The notes below the pieces were generated by a model, which saw only the letters and a program-made list of their open reading frames with translations, was not told the DNA's origin and did not search any database. A stretch of 64,000 bases of DNA. It comes from Cocos nucifera. Taxonomy: Eukaryota > Streptophyta > Magnoliopsida > Arecales > Arecaceae. The translations under genes were made by a program, and so were the position numbers. The stretch lies in assembly GCA_006176705.1 (NCBI GenBank), contig QRFJ01004178.1, positions 124,001 through 188,000 of the forward strand. The letters are read 5' to 3'. Within the stretch, counting starts at the first letter, position 1; every line of letters starts with the position of its first letter. Shown one piece after another: positions 33,482 through 45,019 of this stretch.

Positions 33482-33495
33482 GGCTCTGATACTAA
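33482..33495 (-). other. Primer binding site of copia B (initiator tRNA-Met)
   Basis: Element-sense TTAGTATCAGAGCC, one mismatch from the usual TTGGTATCAGAGCC, beside the LTR end at 33497. Confidence 0.85.
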
Positions 33496-33496
33496 T

Positions 33497-35987
33497 TGAA
33501 GAAACCAGATCTAGGGTTTCAAGGCTAGATCTTAAACTTTTTCTAGATCAGCAGTGGAAGACTCAAAATTAATCTAATTAATTTTAAATATTAGATAATC
33601 CTTAGATATAATATCATATTATATAATTATTTCATGACATTTAAATCTAAATAAAAAATAAATAAGAAGAAAAGGTTGATTACATCAACCTAGATCTACA
33701 CTATATCTCATGCATGTATGAAAAAAATAATAGATTAGATCTATTACCTGAGCGAGTTAGACATTCTAACTCACTGATCCAGGCTTGAGGATGAAGTTGT
33801 AAGCCATACACATGTCGGCCTCTAGGAGTCATCCATACGAGCCCACGATCACGATTAGAAATTCAGATGCTGGAAATCAGCATAGTATGCTAGTACTGCA
33901 CTGATCTTTCTTCGATGCATGATCAGATGCCTTCTTTGTTCTTGATTGGACTCTTCCAAAAAGGAGAAGGAGGAAAAGAGGTTTTAGATATGAGACACTC
34001 TTAGAAAACCCAAGGAAGAAGAAAGAAAAGAGATGAACACAGCAACCCTAGAAGAAGACCCTCTTCTTCTTCTCTTTGCTGTCACCTAGACACCTAGTTT
34101 TGTGTCTATTGAATCTCAATGCTCAGAAGTTCTCTCTTCTTGATTTTCACACACCTCAAATCCCTCTCAAAGATATATAAGCCACAAAAATTATGAGCCA
34201 AAATTCATTCAAAATATATAAGAAAAGAAGAGTCCTTGTCTAGGTCAAATACTAGACAAGAAAAGGTCAAACAGGGCAAGTCAAGGGGCGCCCAACTCTT
34301 GGGCACCTCTTCCATAATTTTTTGGCATGTACTAGTAAGAAAAGGAACACAAGAAAAGGGGTTTCTCATGTGAAATAAGAGAGAAATTAATTGTAAGAGG
34401 GGGTGATACCTTTTGAAAAGAGTTTGGGTTTGTTAGGATTTTGTCTCATAGAATCCAATATCAAAATAAACTACTTCTTTGACTTGGTCTTCTACCCAAT
34501 TATTATATGAGAAAGAAAGGGGAAGAGGAGGCATACGTGAATATCAGAAAGAAAAGGATTTTTCATAAAAAATATCAGAAAAAAATAGGCATGGGGGCAT
34601 TAGGACTAAGGTGGCGCAAGGAGGAATCCTAGTCTTACTAGGATTCTATCTATGACTTGGTCAAAGTGGTTTCTTAAACCAAATTAAACCAAAACCAACT
34701 CAACCAAATAAAATTAGGTTCTAACCTAATTAATGGTTTAATTAAATAATATTAAATTAGATTTAATTTTAATTTAATTTTTTTAATCAAATTAGGAAAT
34801 TAGGTTGACCTAAGTCCTAGTTAGACTAGGACTAGTTTTTTCTTGATCTTGACTTATCCAATAAGTCAATTGAACTTGATCCAATCAAGTATAAACTAAA
34901 TTTAATTAAATTATATTTAATTACACTCAATCTTAATTTTTTGGTTTAATCAAATCAAGCCAATTAGCAATCGAATTGCTAGTCAATCCTCCTGTAACAC
35001 TTGTACTAGGTTAAACATCAATCATATTGATTGTTTAATCCTAGAATGATTCTCAGTCATTGATCAACCATTCGATCAAATCATAAGCTCTAATGTATAT
35101 AACCTCATAGATCCAAACCTAAGTCAGTAGCATAGAAATAAATTTTTGTATCAATTAAAGTGATCATCTAGCAATGATATCCGATGGTCGAATAGGTCGA
35201 ATGTGTAGAACACCATTCTTAGAACCCATGCGGATATAGTTTTCATATAATTCATCCCTTTGATCAAAATGCTCGTAGGACACCTCAGAGTTGAACTATC
35301 AACTCTGATCAGATTATCCACATTGTATTTCAAAATATCAAATCCATCTGATGGATTATCCTGGCCAAGGTTTTGCTATATTGAAATACAGTGATACATT
35401 CTTCTCCAACTCTTGGAGTGGTCAATTCCATCTTGATCACACACCGACTTCGTAAGTACTTGACTGTGCCCAGAAGCCTTCCATTACTAAATTAGAAATT
35501 CAGTTAGTCTGCTACCAAAGCACAATGAGTTGCTTGCAAGTTGCTGAGGTGATCTCAAGTTTAAGGGATACTTATACCTATATCCCATCAGAGACATCCT
35601 TGACAGTAGATTGCTCTGAAGTTGGTCACGTTCAATGATGATGTATCCATACATCTCACCTGTATGCCATATTAGTATCTCCATACTCAGTTAAGAGGAT
35701 AACTAACCTATATGGCATACAGTGATCTATGCTTGATAGACGCTATCGCCCTATTTAATAGCTTATCATTTGGTCGTGAACTGATTTAAGGACTAATCGA
35801 TAAATTCTCTCTTTATCAAAACTAAATAGTCCTAAGGACTTCATCACAAAAATGAAGTTCATTAAAAGATGAAGATTTGTAACAAAAAACATGCCAAAGT
35901 ATTTTATTTGTCAATGATCAATTACATATATAAAGTAGCTCAACTGTTAACAGGCTAATGATTGGTTTTGGAACATAATTTTCAATA
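33497..35987 (-). repeat. Copia B 5' LTR
   Basis: 2491 bp, aligning in reverse complement with 50306-52799 (2494 bp). A TATA-like TTATATATC in element sense lies near 34174-34182. Open frames such as 35151-35333 and 35487-35684 are LTR noise. Confidence 0.9.
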
Positions 35988-35992
35988 GAATT

Positions 35993-36875
35993 AAATGCCC
36001 AGAAGGTCGATCTGATGGCTAAAATCTTCTTGATCTCCTCCATCCAACGGTCTATATTGAATCTGATCTGATCATGGAGTTTCTAGCAGGTTTTTGAAAA
36101 ATTTTTAAGCTATTTGATCAACATCCGACGGTCAGAAAGAATCAAAGCTTTGTATTAACAGCAGAAAGCCTAGTCTGAGTCGATTTTAAGTGCTTTTATC
36201 TGATTTCCACTAAAATTCAATAGCATACACATTGCTTTAGCCCCATATTGCCTAAAAGAAAATACTCCAACTCTCCTAACTCTATTTAAAGGATTTTAGG
36301 CCAACAAAATCAATCATCTTCGATCATGGAAAGCTGATGTTCCAGGATGGGAGCCATGCTTGGGTTAGAGGTTGCTTCAAGGCAATGGATGCTGTGAAGA
36401 AGAGCTGTCTCCTACGCCATCTTCATATCGATGTCGATCCAAGATCAGAGATCAACCTATTTTAATTTTTATTTTTTTTAAATTTTATGTATTTAAATTT
36501 TAAAATTTTAATTAATATAAAATTTTACTTTCATGCATTTTAAATTTTAATTTTTTATTTTTAATTATAATTTAATTTTTATATTTTAATTTTATTATTC
36601 TTTAATTTTTATTGTAAGTAAATGCTAAGATTTAACTAGTAGATTGTAGTACTAAGTTTAAATTTTTGCATCTTTTAATTTTTGCTTATAATTCTATTTT
36701 TTGACTTCGATTTTTTTTATTTTTTTAATAAAAATTAAAGATTTTAAAACTAAAATACTATCTTCTCAGTAGATTCGATTCGACTCACTACTTACTATCT
36801 ATTTTTAATTATTTTAAAAAATTAAAATTAAACTAATAAATATGGTATCTTAATGATAATATCATGCTCTTATCA
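35993..36875 (+). repeat. Athila A3 5' LTR, second part
   Basis: Continues the A3 LTR after copia B. It holds ATCCAACGGTCT and ATCCGACGGTCA words, a decayed TATA box (CTCTATTTAAAGGA near 36279-36292), the segment CTACTTGC-like repeats around 36615-36660, and ends at 36871-36875 TATCA. Confidence 0.85.
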
Positions 36876-36880
36876 AGTTT

Positions 36881-36898
36881 TTGGTGTCGTTATCAGGA
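36881..36898 (+). other. Primer binding site of Athila A3 (tRNA-Asp, decayed)
   Basis: TTGGTGTCGTTATCAGGA, an older version of TGGCGCCGTTGCCGGGGA, five bases after the LTR end. Confidence 0.8.
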
Positions 36899-38099
36899 AA
36901 GACATGAGTATTAATTTCTTTTAATTTTTTTAATTTTTTTATAAATTAATTATAAATAAAATTTTAATTTTTTAATTTTTCTATAAATATTGCTCACTAA
37001 CTTTTTCTTCTTTATTTTATAGAAAAAAAAAGAAAAAAAAGAAAAAAAATCAAATTAGGGCAAGGAGCAAAACTTTTAATTTGATTTGGTGAGATCAATC
37101 CTAACCCTAGATCTCTTTTTTTTTCTTATTATTTATTTTATTTTTAAATTAATTTAAAAAATATTTACTTAAATCTAATTAAAAGCTTCATAACAAGATT
37201 AGAAATCCTAATTGTTTAGAGCATCCATCATATTAGATTTCATTTTATTTTTATTTTTTTTTGATGATCGCTGGAGACAAGATGAGCATCTCAACTTCAA
37301 TTAAGTTTCATGCATCTAATTTAGCTGCATAGAACCCCTTTTTAAAAATGATTGTGCATGTTCATCTTAAATCAAATTAAGGGCAACAACGTAATTAAAC
37401 ATCATAAGATGGAAATTTGATCATCCTTTCTTAGCCCACAAACAATCAACCAGCATCCTGCATTGATCTAAGTCTTTAATTTTAAAATCAATTAGACATC
37501 GACCCTAGAAACTCGAGCTCATTAGGATAAGAAATCCTAAAAGTTGGATCGAGTTATGGTTAGTCAGTTTGACTGGTGTCTAAGACAAGTGGTTCAGAGA
37601 TGACTAGATTTGAAGGAAGATGATTTATAGTTGATTCCATTAGCTTATCTAGGCAAGTACAATTGATGTCTAAGACAAGCAACGGGAGGACTTCTACCAA
37701 TCTTATACTTATCTAGCCAGTTGATTGGCTGATCTTATACTTGAAGGACTTGAATATGATCTTGGCAGTTAGGAGTTATCTAGATCTAGAACAACTCCTA
37801 GTTATGATTGTTTGCCTAACTTGATTGCTAATTAATATTAAATCTAATTAATCCTAATTTCTCTCTCTCTCTCTTCTTAGCTCTAGGACTTCTTAGGACC
37901 TCTTCTTTAAAACTCTTCTTTCTCTCTTTTTTTTTCTTCTTCAAAAATAAAATAAAATAATTAAATTAAATTAAACTAAACTAAATTAAAAATAATAATA
38001 AAATAAATAAAATAATAAAAAATTAAAAAATATATAATTTTTTAAAAATAATAAAATAATCTAAAAAATTTTGAACCACATGTTAGGGTTGCACTAGTA
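36899..38099 (+). other. A3 leader
   Basis: AT-rich with poly-pyrimidine stretches (CT microsatellite at 37860-37875). Contains the two-unit leader module at 37574-37720 in + sense (TGGTGTCTAAGACAAG, GATGTCTAAGACAAGC, CTTATCTAGCCAG). No open frame. Confidence 0.7.
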
Positions 38100-38311
38100 C
38101 ATATAGGATAGGAAATCACTTAACCTGATCTAGTTAAATCCAACCATAAAATTGAATGGCTGAACCATATTAAACCTAATAACCAAATGACTAAAAATTT
38201 TAGAGAACCACCTAGATAGATGAAAGAATATTTTATTTCTTCCATCTATAATCCATCAACTTATATCCAATTATCTGATATTCATGCTACTCACTATGAG
38301 ATCAAGCCAAC
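38100..38311 (+). pseudogene. Athila A3 gag, N-terminal piece
   Basis: Reads PDLVK then REPPR stop MKEYFISSIYNPSTYIQLSD and HATHYEIKP, matching the start of A2's gag. The expected start codon is lost. The gene is cut at 38311 by A2 and the frame resumes at 49442 once A2 and one duplication copy are removed, which confirms the nesting. Confidence 0.82.
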
Positions 38312-39996
38312 TGATAGGAACGTGATGTTGTCGTTAAGATACCATGTTTATCAGTTTAAATCCGACTCTTTACTTTTTAAATTAATTAAAAATTATGAAG
38401 AGAGTAGGAAGTCGGATCGAATCCATAGAGAGACAATGATTTTTTTCTAAAATCTTTGATTCTTTTATTTTTTATTATTTTTTAAAAGAAAAAAAAGAAG
38501 GGTTTTTGAAAATTAAAGTTAAAAAATAAATTTATAAATAAAAATAGAATTTAAATTATATAAAAATAAATTTGGTACTAAGATTTACTATTTAGATCTT
38601 AGCAACTACTTGCAATAAAATTAAAAAATAATAAAGAATAATTAATTTAAAAAGCTAGAATTGAAAAGAATAATAAAGCTTTCTTTATTAAAATTTAAAC
38701 TCAGATGTAGAATTTAAATATAAGAAATTAAAAAAAAGAAAATTTATAATTTTAATATAAGAAATTAAAGAAAAAAAGAAAAAATTAGAAGGAGATCGCA
38801 GATCAGCGTAGGCGTGGAGATGGCGTAGAAGACCGACCCTTCTTCTCAGCACTGTAGCTTTGAAGCAACCTTTAACCTAGAGCTTGACTTCCACCCTATA
38901 CCTTAGCTTTTCTTCCAACCCAATCTATCCTTTCTTAGAGGCTTAGGATCCTTTTTATAGAGCTAGAAGAGGTTAGATATTTTATTTCTAAAAGGCAATA
39001 TGGGACTAATAGCCTTTGTAATCATCCAAATATAAAAAATTCTGAATAAAATTTAGATCAAAATAGCTTTGATATGAATCTGATAAATCTGGTAAAATCT
39101 AGGCCATTCGATAGGAATCGAACGGATCTAAAAATCATCAAAATCGGATGCCTATCGAGCCCAGATCAGGTCGGATTAAATTCTGGACCGTCCGATCGCA
39201 CGCTTGATCGAGGAAAATCTGGACCGCAAATCATGCTTCGGGAGTCCTGATCATCATTGGGAGTGTTCTGGACCATCGGATCGAATCTCTTGAATCAGAG
39301 TGCTACCATTGGATGGCGATTCGCGTGAAGTCTGAAGCTGAATCAAATCCGAAAATAACCACAGCCGTTCGATCTTGACCATAAGCAATCAACCACAATC
39401 GTCCGATGGCGCAATTAACTGTTCCTTATGGACCGCATGGAATCCGGCCGCACACGCACACCGCAAGCCAATCAGCACCTTCTGTTGCTGAGTGAAAAGA
39501 CCAAGATTGCCCTGTGAGCCTGCGATAAATTTCTGTAGACCCTTTAAGGGTCTAGGTCCACCACGTGGCAGGCTCTGATTCGTCGGATTTCTGCTGAGCT
39601 GGCGGTCCACGCCTGGATCGTAGACCGGACTGATGGCTTCAATGACTGAGTCGGCTTTGATGGCTTGGCTTGGCTTGGACTTGGCGGAGCCGGACTGAGC
39701 CTATTTTTTTTTAATTTAAATTTTTATTTATTTTTATTTCTTTAAAAATTCATATCTTTTCATTTTAGCTCCGTTTTACTTGAAATTTATTTCGTTGTGA
39801 TCAAAAAAATGAGCTCTTTCCATTGATTTAATAAAATTTTATTTTTTAATTTTTATTATTTTTTTAATTAATTTTTTAATTAATAAAAATATGAATTTTT
39901 CAAAAATTATATATAAATTGATTGATAATTCTTAAAAATTAATATAAATTAATTAATAAATTAATACTTTTATTGGTGAATTTATGATGCTTATCA
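38312..39996 (-). repeat. Athila A2 LTR, left copy (3' LTR)
   Basis: 1685 bp, about 50 bp longer than the right copy because of many one- or two-base insertions, concentrated in 39050-39700. TATA box at 38952-38962. Confidence 0.92.
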
Positions 39997-41134
39997 CACC
40001 CCCCAACTTAAGCTTTGCTCGTCCTCGAGTAAAGAAAGAATTTAGTTTAGATCAATTACCATATTTTGTTGAGATCCTTCCTTCACAAAAATAAATCTAG
40101 GATTTAAGATCAAAAGTTTAGACAGTATCACTAACTAAGTATTGAGTTTCAGAAGTAAATTTCATGGCAGATTAATCAGAAACTTTCTTAGAGTTCATCT
40201 AAAGATTTTCAGCACTTTGTGTCGTGAATACTAACTTAGCATTTGGGTGTTGATTCAAAGGGCAAATGAATCTTCTTTTTATCACCTATTTTGGTTAGTT
40301 TTTTATATACTCCCAAGTTAAGTGCATGAATTAAGGTAGCTTTCACACTGCTTTTTTTTTTTTTTTTTTTTTTTAAATTATGCTGAGCATCCTGGCCTTT
40401 CCTTCACCATTTGATGTGAACTTCTACATTTAAGGTGCAAAGTTCTAGTTTAGGGCAATCCACATATACTCTATTTTTTGCACTTTTTTTTTTTTTTTTA
40501 TTTAGAAAGCAGGTAGCTCTTTCCTTAAATTCAAGTTTCTTTAATTGAAGTATATATAAACCATCAATTTTTAGTGATAATTGAATCCTCAATTTAGCCT
40601 TATAATCAAACACCTGCTGTGCTTCATTAGTGTGCATGTGCAAGTAGAAGTGCTGTTAGCCTTTAAATGACCTAAGTAGGTTGCTAATGGTCTGACCAAG
40701 TAATCTGCTTCTTGACTCGCTACCATTATTAGTTAATACTTTCTAACTTTATTACTTTTCCTAGTTTATTTTGCTTAAGATTCTCTTTCCAAAATATGGT
40801 TTTTTTTTTTTATTATTTTATTATATTTTATTTATTATTATTATTTTTTATTATTATTAATTATTTTTTTTTTTATTTTTTTTTATTTTATTTTATTTTT
40901 ATTTTTATTTTTTACTTTTTACCCCAACTGAATTGACATTGTCCTCAATAAAAGAGTGTAAATTATGTTTATTTATTTAGCATGGGTCTTGAAGCTTATG
41001 ATCCTTCTCCCGCTTTTTGGTTCTCCAACTTAGCCTAAAAAAAAAGAAAAAATAAATTAGATTCAAGAAGTATTGGGTTGCCTCCCAATAAGCGCTAAGT
41101 TTATTGTCTTCAGCCAGACAAAATGCAGTTTAAT
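39997..41134 (-). other. A2 3' non-coding region
   Basis: Polypurine tract (element-sense AAGTTGGGGGGTGT, about 39997-40008), the conserved PPT-side block to about 40048, T-runs at about 40352-40374 and 40484-40500, and a TTATT-rich stretch 40798-40920. At about 41079-41098 lies GGTTGCCTCCCAATAAGCGC, just past integrase. The rest shows no similarity to the A1/A4 hairpin region and no coding potential. Confidence 0.7.
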
Positions 41135-41488
41135 TCATTGTGGTTCTATTAATTGCACTTGATCAATATTTCGATTTAATGATATCCCTTCGATATATGG
41201 TTTAAGCCTTTGGCCATTTACCTTAAAAAAATTTTTAGTCCTGGGATCATAGAGTTTAATTGCACCATGTGGGAATACATGATTAACTATATAAGGTCCA
41301 TCCCATCTGGATTTTAGTTTTCCAGGAAATAATCGAAGCCTTGAGTTAAATAACCAGACTTGTTGATTTGGCTCAAAGGTTTTTCTTGAAATATGTTTAT
41401 CATGGAAGGCTTTCATTTTTTCCTTATAAATTTTTGAATTTTCATAAGCTTCTTGCCTTAATTCTTCTAATTCACTTAATTGTAACAT
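41135..41488 (-). CDS. Athila A2 integrase C-terminal tail (pol, last segment)
   Basis: 117 codons in the same frame as the integrase core and RT, separated from the core only by one in-frame TAA at about 41522. Reads LSELEELRQEAYENSKIYKE, then RKTFEPNQQVWLFNSRLRLF and KLKSRWDGPYIVNHVFPHGA, the DNA-binding tail of an Athila integrase, and ends KVNGQRLKPY followed by about 20 residues. The start shown is not a real start: the segment belongs to the Gag-Pol polyprotein. Confidence 0.88.
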   Translation of the reverse strand: MLQLSELEELRQEAYENSKIYKEKMKAFHDKHISRKTFEPNQQVWLFNSRLRLFPGKLKSRWDGPYIVNHVFPHGAIKLYDPRTKNFFKVNGQRLKPYIEGISLNRNIDQVQLIEPQ

Positions 41489-41524
41489 CCGATTGGAACC
41501 AGCTTTGTTTAAATTAAAATTTAA

Positions 41525-42505
41525 TTATTTTATTGCCCAATATGCTTTATGTTCAAGTTCTACCGGAAGGTGACATGCTTTTCCATAGATTAATCTATAG
41601 GGAGACATTCCAATGGGGGTTTTATAAGCTGTCCTATAGGCCCATAATGCATCATCCAATCGATCTGACCAATCTTTTCGATCAGGCCTAATAGTCTTTT
41701 GTAAGATATTCTTGATTTCCCTATTAGAGACTTCTACCTGACCACTTGTTTGCGGATGGTATGGTGTAGCTATCTTATGTGTCACCCCATATTTTCGTAA
41801 TAAAGTTCGAAATTGATGATTTGTAAAATGGGTACCCCCGTCACTAATGATAGCACGTGGAAATCCGAACCTAGAAAAGATATTCTTCTGAATAAATTTT
41901 AGGACTACTTTATGATCATTGGTTCGAGTTGCTATTGCTTCAATCCATTTAGAAACATAATCGACAGCTACCAAAATGTATTCAAATCCATTGGAAGGTG
42001 GAAAAGGTCCCATAAAATCAATTCCCCATACATCAAAAATTTCAACCACTAAAATGGGGTTCAAAGGCATCATGTCTTTCTTTGAAATATTCCCTAAGGC
42101 TTGACACTTAAAACACTCCTGACTAAAAGTATGGGCATCCTTAAATAATGTTGGCCAATAAAAACCACTTTGTAACACTTTGGCCGCAGTTTTTCGTCCA
42201 GAAAAGTGTCCTCCACAAGCAAGAGTATGACAAAATTGTAAGATACTCCATTGTTCAGATTCAGGAACACATCTACGAATGATTTGATCAGCACAAATTC
42301 TAAAAAGCTCAGGATCTTCCCAAAAATAATATTTGATTTGAGCAAAGAATCGATCCTTTTCATTCTTAGACCAGCCATCAGGAATTTGTCCTATGACTAA
42401 GTAATTGACAATATTTGCAAACCAAGGAGTCTTTGTATGTGAAACTGTTAACAATTGTTCATCTGGAAAAGATTCTCTGATTGATACAGGTTCATTATCT
42501 TTCAC
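41525..42505 (-). CDS. Athila A2 integrase (pol segment)
   Basis: 326 codons, same frame as the RT segment. A zinc-binding HHCC module is seen (H93, H100, C131, C134), then the catalytic core: D163 in GIDFMGP, D222 in ISDGGTHF and E258 in GQVEVSNRE, a D-D-35-E layout with all three residues kept. It ends in the Athila signature GKACHLPVELEHKAYWAIK before the stop. Integrase would insert element cDNA into the chromosome. The upstream part of the integrase linker lies between 42506 and 42601 in the same frame. One nonsense change upstream and one downstream are the only visible defects here. Confidence 0.93.
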   Translation of the reverse strand: MKDNEPVSIRESFPDEQLLTVSHTKTPWFANIVNYLVIGQIPDGWSKNEKDRFFAQIKYYFWEDPELFRICADQIIRRCVPESEQWSILQFCHTLACGGHFSGRKTAAKVLQSGFYWPTLFKDAHTFSQECFKCQALGNISKKDMMPLNPILVVEIFDVWGIDFMGPFPPSNGFEYILVAVDYVSKWIEAIATRTNDHKVVLKFIQKNIFSRFGFPRAIISDGGTHFTNHQFRTLLRKYGVTHKIATPYHPQTSGQVEVSNREIKNILQKTIRPDRKDWSDRLDDALWAYRTAYKTPIGMSPYRLIYGKACHLPVELEHKAYWAIK

Positions 42506-42604
42506 TAGGATCCTAGACAGATGGTCTGCTACAACATTTTTAGATCCCTTCTTATCTCGAATTTCAATGTCAAATTCTTGTAACAGTAAAATCCATCTAA
42601 TTAA

Positions 42605-44428
42605 TCATGGTTTAGCATCTTTCTTTGAGAGCAGGTATCTCAAGGCTGAATGATCCGAGTAAATTATGATTTTTGATCCTAATAAATATGATCTAAACTT
42701 TTCTAGGGCAAACACAATGGCTAGCAACTCTTTTTCAGTGGTGGTATAATTCATTTGTGCTTCATTCAGAGTTCTACTAGCATAATAGATCACTACAGGA
42801 CATTTGTTTACCCTTTGGCCTAGGACAGCTCCTATGGCAAAATCTGAGGCATCGCACATAATTTCAAAAGGTAGTGACCAATTAGGAGGTTGTATGATTG
42901 GAGCTTTGGTCACAGCTTCTTTTAAGATTTCATAAGCTTTAAGACAATTTTCATCAAAGTTAAAAGAAACATCCTTAGCAAGGAGATTACACAAAGGACG
43001 AGAAATTTTAGAGAACTCTTTGATGAAGCGACGATAGAATCCTACATGACCAAGAAAAGATCGAATTTGTTTGACAGAAGTGGGAGGAGGAAGTTTAGAA
43101 ATTAGTTCAACTTTAGCTTTATCTACCTCAATCCCTTTCTTAGATACTATATGTCCTAAAACGATCCCTTCTTGAACCATGAAGTGGCTCTTTTCCCAGC
43201 TTAACACTAGATTAGCCTCAATACATCGTTTTAATATTTTCTTCAAATTGTTGAGACAACTCTCAAAAGATTCTCCAAAGACTGAAAAGTCATCCATGAA
43301 TATTTCTAAGAAATCTCCTATCATGTCTGAAAATATTGACATCATGCACCTTTGAAAAGTTGCAGGTGCATTACATAATCCGAATGGCATTCTACGGAAA
43401 GCAAAGGTTCCATAGGGACATGTAAAGGTGGTCTTTTTCTGATCTCCTGGGTAGATTGCTACCTGATTGTATCCCGAGTATCCATCTAAAAAGCAAAAGT
43501 ATTGTTGGCCTGCTAGTCTTTCTAGGATTTGATCGATAAAGGGTAAGGGAAAGTGATCTTTTCGGGTGGTTGTATTGAGTTTTCTATAATCTATGCAGAC
43601 ACGCCACCCAGTGGAAAGTCGTGTTGGTACTAAGTTTTCATGTTCAGTGCGGACAACCGTAAGTCCAGATTTTTTTGGAACAACTTGTGTAGGACTCACC
43701 CAGTGGCTGTCAGAGATAGGATAAATAATTCCAGCATCTAACCATTTAATTACCTCTTTCTTGACTACTTCTTGCATGTTAGGGTTAAGCCTTCTTTGCA
43801 TCTCTCGAGTTGGTTTGGCATTATCTTCTGTATAAATATGGTGCATGCATATTGACGGACTAATTCCTTTTAAATCGGCAACGGTCCACCCTATGGCCTC
43901 CTTATATGTTTTTAGAATATTTACCAATTGGTTTTCCTGTTCAGTAGTTAAGTTGGAAGCAATTATTACTGGTAGGGTTTTCTTTGATCCTAAAAATACA
44001 TACTTAAGTGATTCAGGTAAAGGTTTTAGTTCAAGTTGTGGTGGGGCCTGAATTGAAGGACGTAATGGTTCAATTTTTCGCTCAGGTAAGGGCTCAACTT
44101 TCACTGACCAAGGTAATGAATGTGATGGTTGAGGTGAATTAAGCAGGGCATTTACTTCCTGGGTTTGAGTTTCTTCAGTGGGTTCATCATCTTGTAGTAA
44201 ATCTAAGGAGGAATTAGATTCAACTATTTCATCTATCTGATTGATTACAAAGCAGTCTTCCTCCTCTTGGGTGTACTTTGGGGTATTAAAAACATTAATT
44301 CTTACTTTTTGATTCCCAAAAGAAATATCCATAGCTCCCATTTTACAGTTGATATTGGCATTGGCAGTTGCTAAGAATGGACGTCCTAAAATTATGGGAT
44401 TTTGGTTCAGCTCTTGGGATGGTTCCAT
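42605..44428 (-). CDS. Athila A2 reverse transcriptase and RNase H (pol segment)
   Basis: 607 codons without a break. Residues 10-24 are the protease end (IILGRPFLATANA). 50-190 is an acidic/proline-rich linker. RT spans about 200-430, with D315 in FLDGYSGY and the active-site motif FMDD at 377-380, preceded by RRMPFGLCNAPATFQRCM. RNase H follows with D526 in CDASDFAIGAVL, E567 in TTTEKELLAIVF and D592 in SDHSALRYL. Reverse transcriptase copies the RNA to DNA. The frame ends at a TGA (42602-42604) where relatives have an arginine codon, consistent with a CGA-to-TGA transition. The RT features (LPFIDQILERLAG, GTFAFRRMPFG) are Athila-like. Confidence 0.95.
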   Translation of the reverse strand: MEPSQELNQNPIILGRPFLATANANINCKMGAMDISFGNQKVRINVFNTPKYTQEEEDCFVINQIDEIVESNSSLDLLQDDEPTEETQTQEVNALLNSPQPSHSLPWSVKVEPLPERKIEPLRPSIQAPPQLELKPLPESLKYVFLGSKKTLPVIIASNLTTEQENQLVNILKTYKEAIGWTVADLKGISPSICMHHIYTEDNAKPTREMQRRLNPNMQEVVKKEVIKWLDAGIIYPISDSHWVSPTQVVPKKSGLTVVRTEHENLVPTRLSTGWRVCIDYRKLNTTTRKDHFPLPFIDQILERLAGQQYFCFLDGYSGYNQVAIYPGDQKKTTFTCPYGTFAFRRMPFGLCNAPATFQRCMMSIFSDMIGDFLEIFMDDFSVFGESFESCLNNLKKILKRCIEANLVLSWEKSHFMVQEGIVLGHIVSKKGIEVDKAKVELISKLPPPTSVKQIRSFLGHVGFYRRFIKEFSKISRPLCNLLAKDVSFNFDENCLKAYEILKEAVTKAPIIQPPNWSLPFEIMCDASDFAIGAVLGQRVNKCPVVIYYASRTLNEAQMNYTTTEKELLAIVFALEKFRSYLLGSKIIIYSDHSALRYLLSKKDAKP

Positions 44429-44429
44429 G

Positions 44430-44823
44430 TCAAGTATGAGAAAGTCTACAGGAAAATAACATTTATCTACTCTAACTAGAACATCCTCAATTCAAACCAC
44501 GTGGTGTTTTTATAGATCTATCAGCTAATTGCAAAATGACTGATGTGGGTTTTAATTCTCCAATCCCAAATTTTTCATAAACCGAGGTTGGAAGGTAGGT
44601 TTACACTAGCTCCTAAGTCTAGTAATGCTCGGTTAAAGGTTATACCTCCAATAACACATGAAATTAAGGGTGCACCAGGATCTTTCATCTTTTGAGGTAT
44701 TGGATTTAACAGGACCGCACTTACATCCTCGGATAGCATAACTCTTTTGGTGGTTCGTGGCTCACGCTTTTGGGTGCAGAGTTCTTTAAGAAATTTAGCA
44801 TAGGGGAACATGCTGAATTGCAT
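44430..44823 (-). pseudogene. Athila A2 aspartic protease, frameshifted
   Basis: 44575-44823 reads from the gag end into the protease: KMKDPGAPLISCVIGGITFN then ALLDLGASVNL, the Athila-type active site with D-L-G in place of D-S/T-G. A one-base change near 44590 throws the frame, and a second near 44490 restores the frame used by the RT segment. Between them the third frame still reads as protease (SVYEKFGIGELKPTSVILQL). The protease would process Gag-Pol; this copy is broken by the two shifts. Confidence 0.85.
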
Positions 44824-45019
44824 CGAGGAGGGGTAAATTAATATGAACTTGTTTAAATAGTTCCATTAGCTCCTTGTTGCGTGTTTCTTGCTTTTTGCGA
44901 GAAGAGCCTGCTTCTAAGGCCGAAGGGAACGGGGCTTTGGGTTTATATGTCTCAGCTAATTCATCTGTTCTCTTTTTTTTCTTTATCCTATCTTATCAGT
45001 GTCAGTACCAGTTCTAAGC

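Larger units (their letters stand above)
24127..35987 (-). mobile_element. Ty1/copia family B element (-), with nested copia A
   Basis: Runs on the - strand. Its 5' LTR is 33497-35987, primer site 33482-33495, leader 31590-33481, and gag to protease 30349-31586. A shortened 3' LTR consists of 24127-24389 plus 30296-30348. Target duplication GAATT at 24122-24126 and 35988-35992. The outer right end reads TA instead of CA. Integrase, RT, RNase H and most of the 3' LTR are deleted. Copia A is inserted in the shortened LTR. Confidence 0.9.

Noticed and set aside
39997..41134. env-like gene after integrase in A2
   Set aside because: No open frame beyond 80 codons with a signal or transmembrane segment on the - strand; the region is AT-rich and full of stops.
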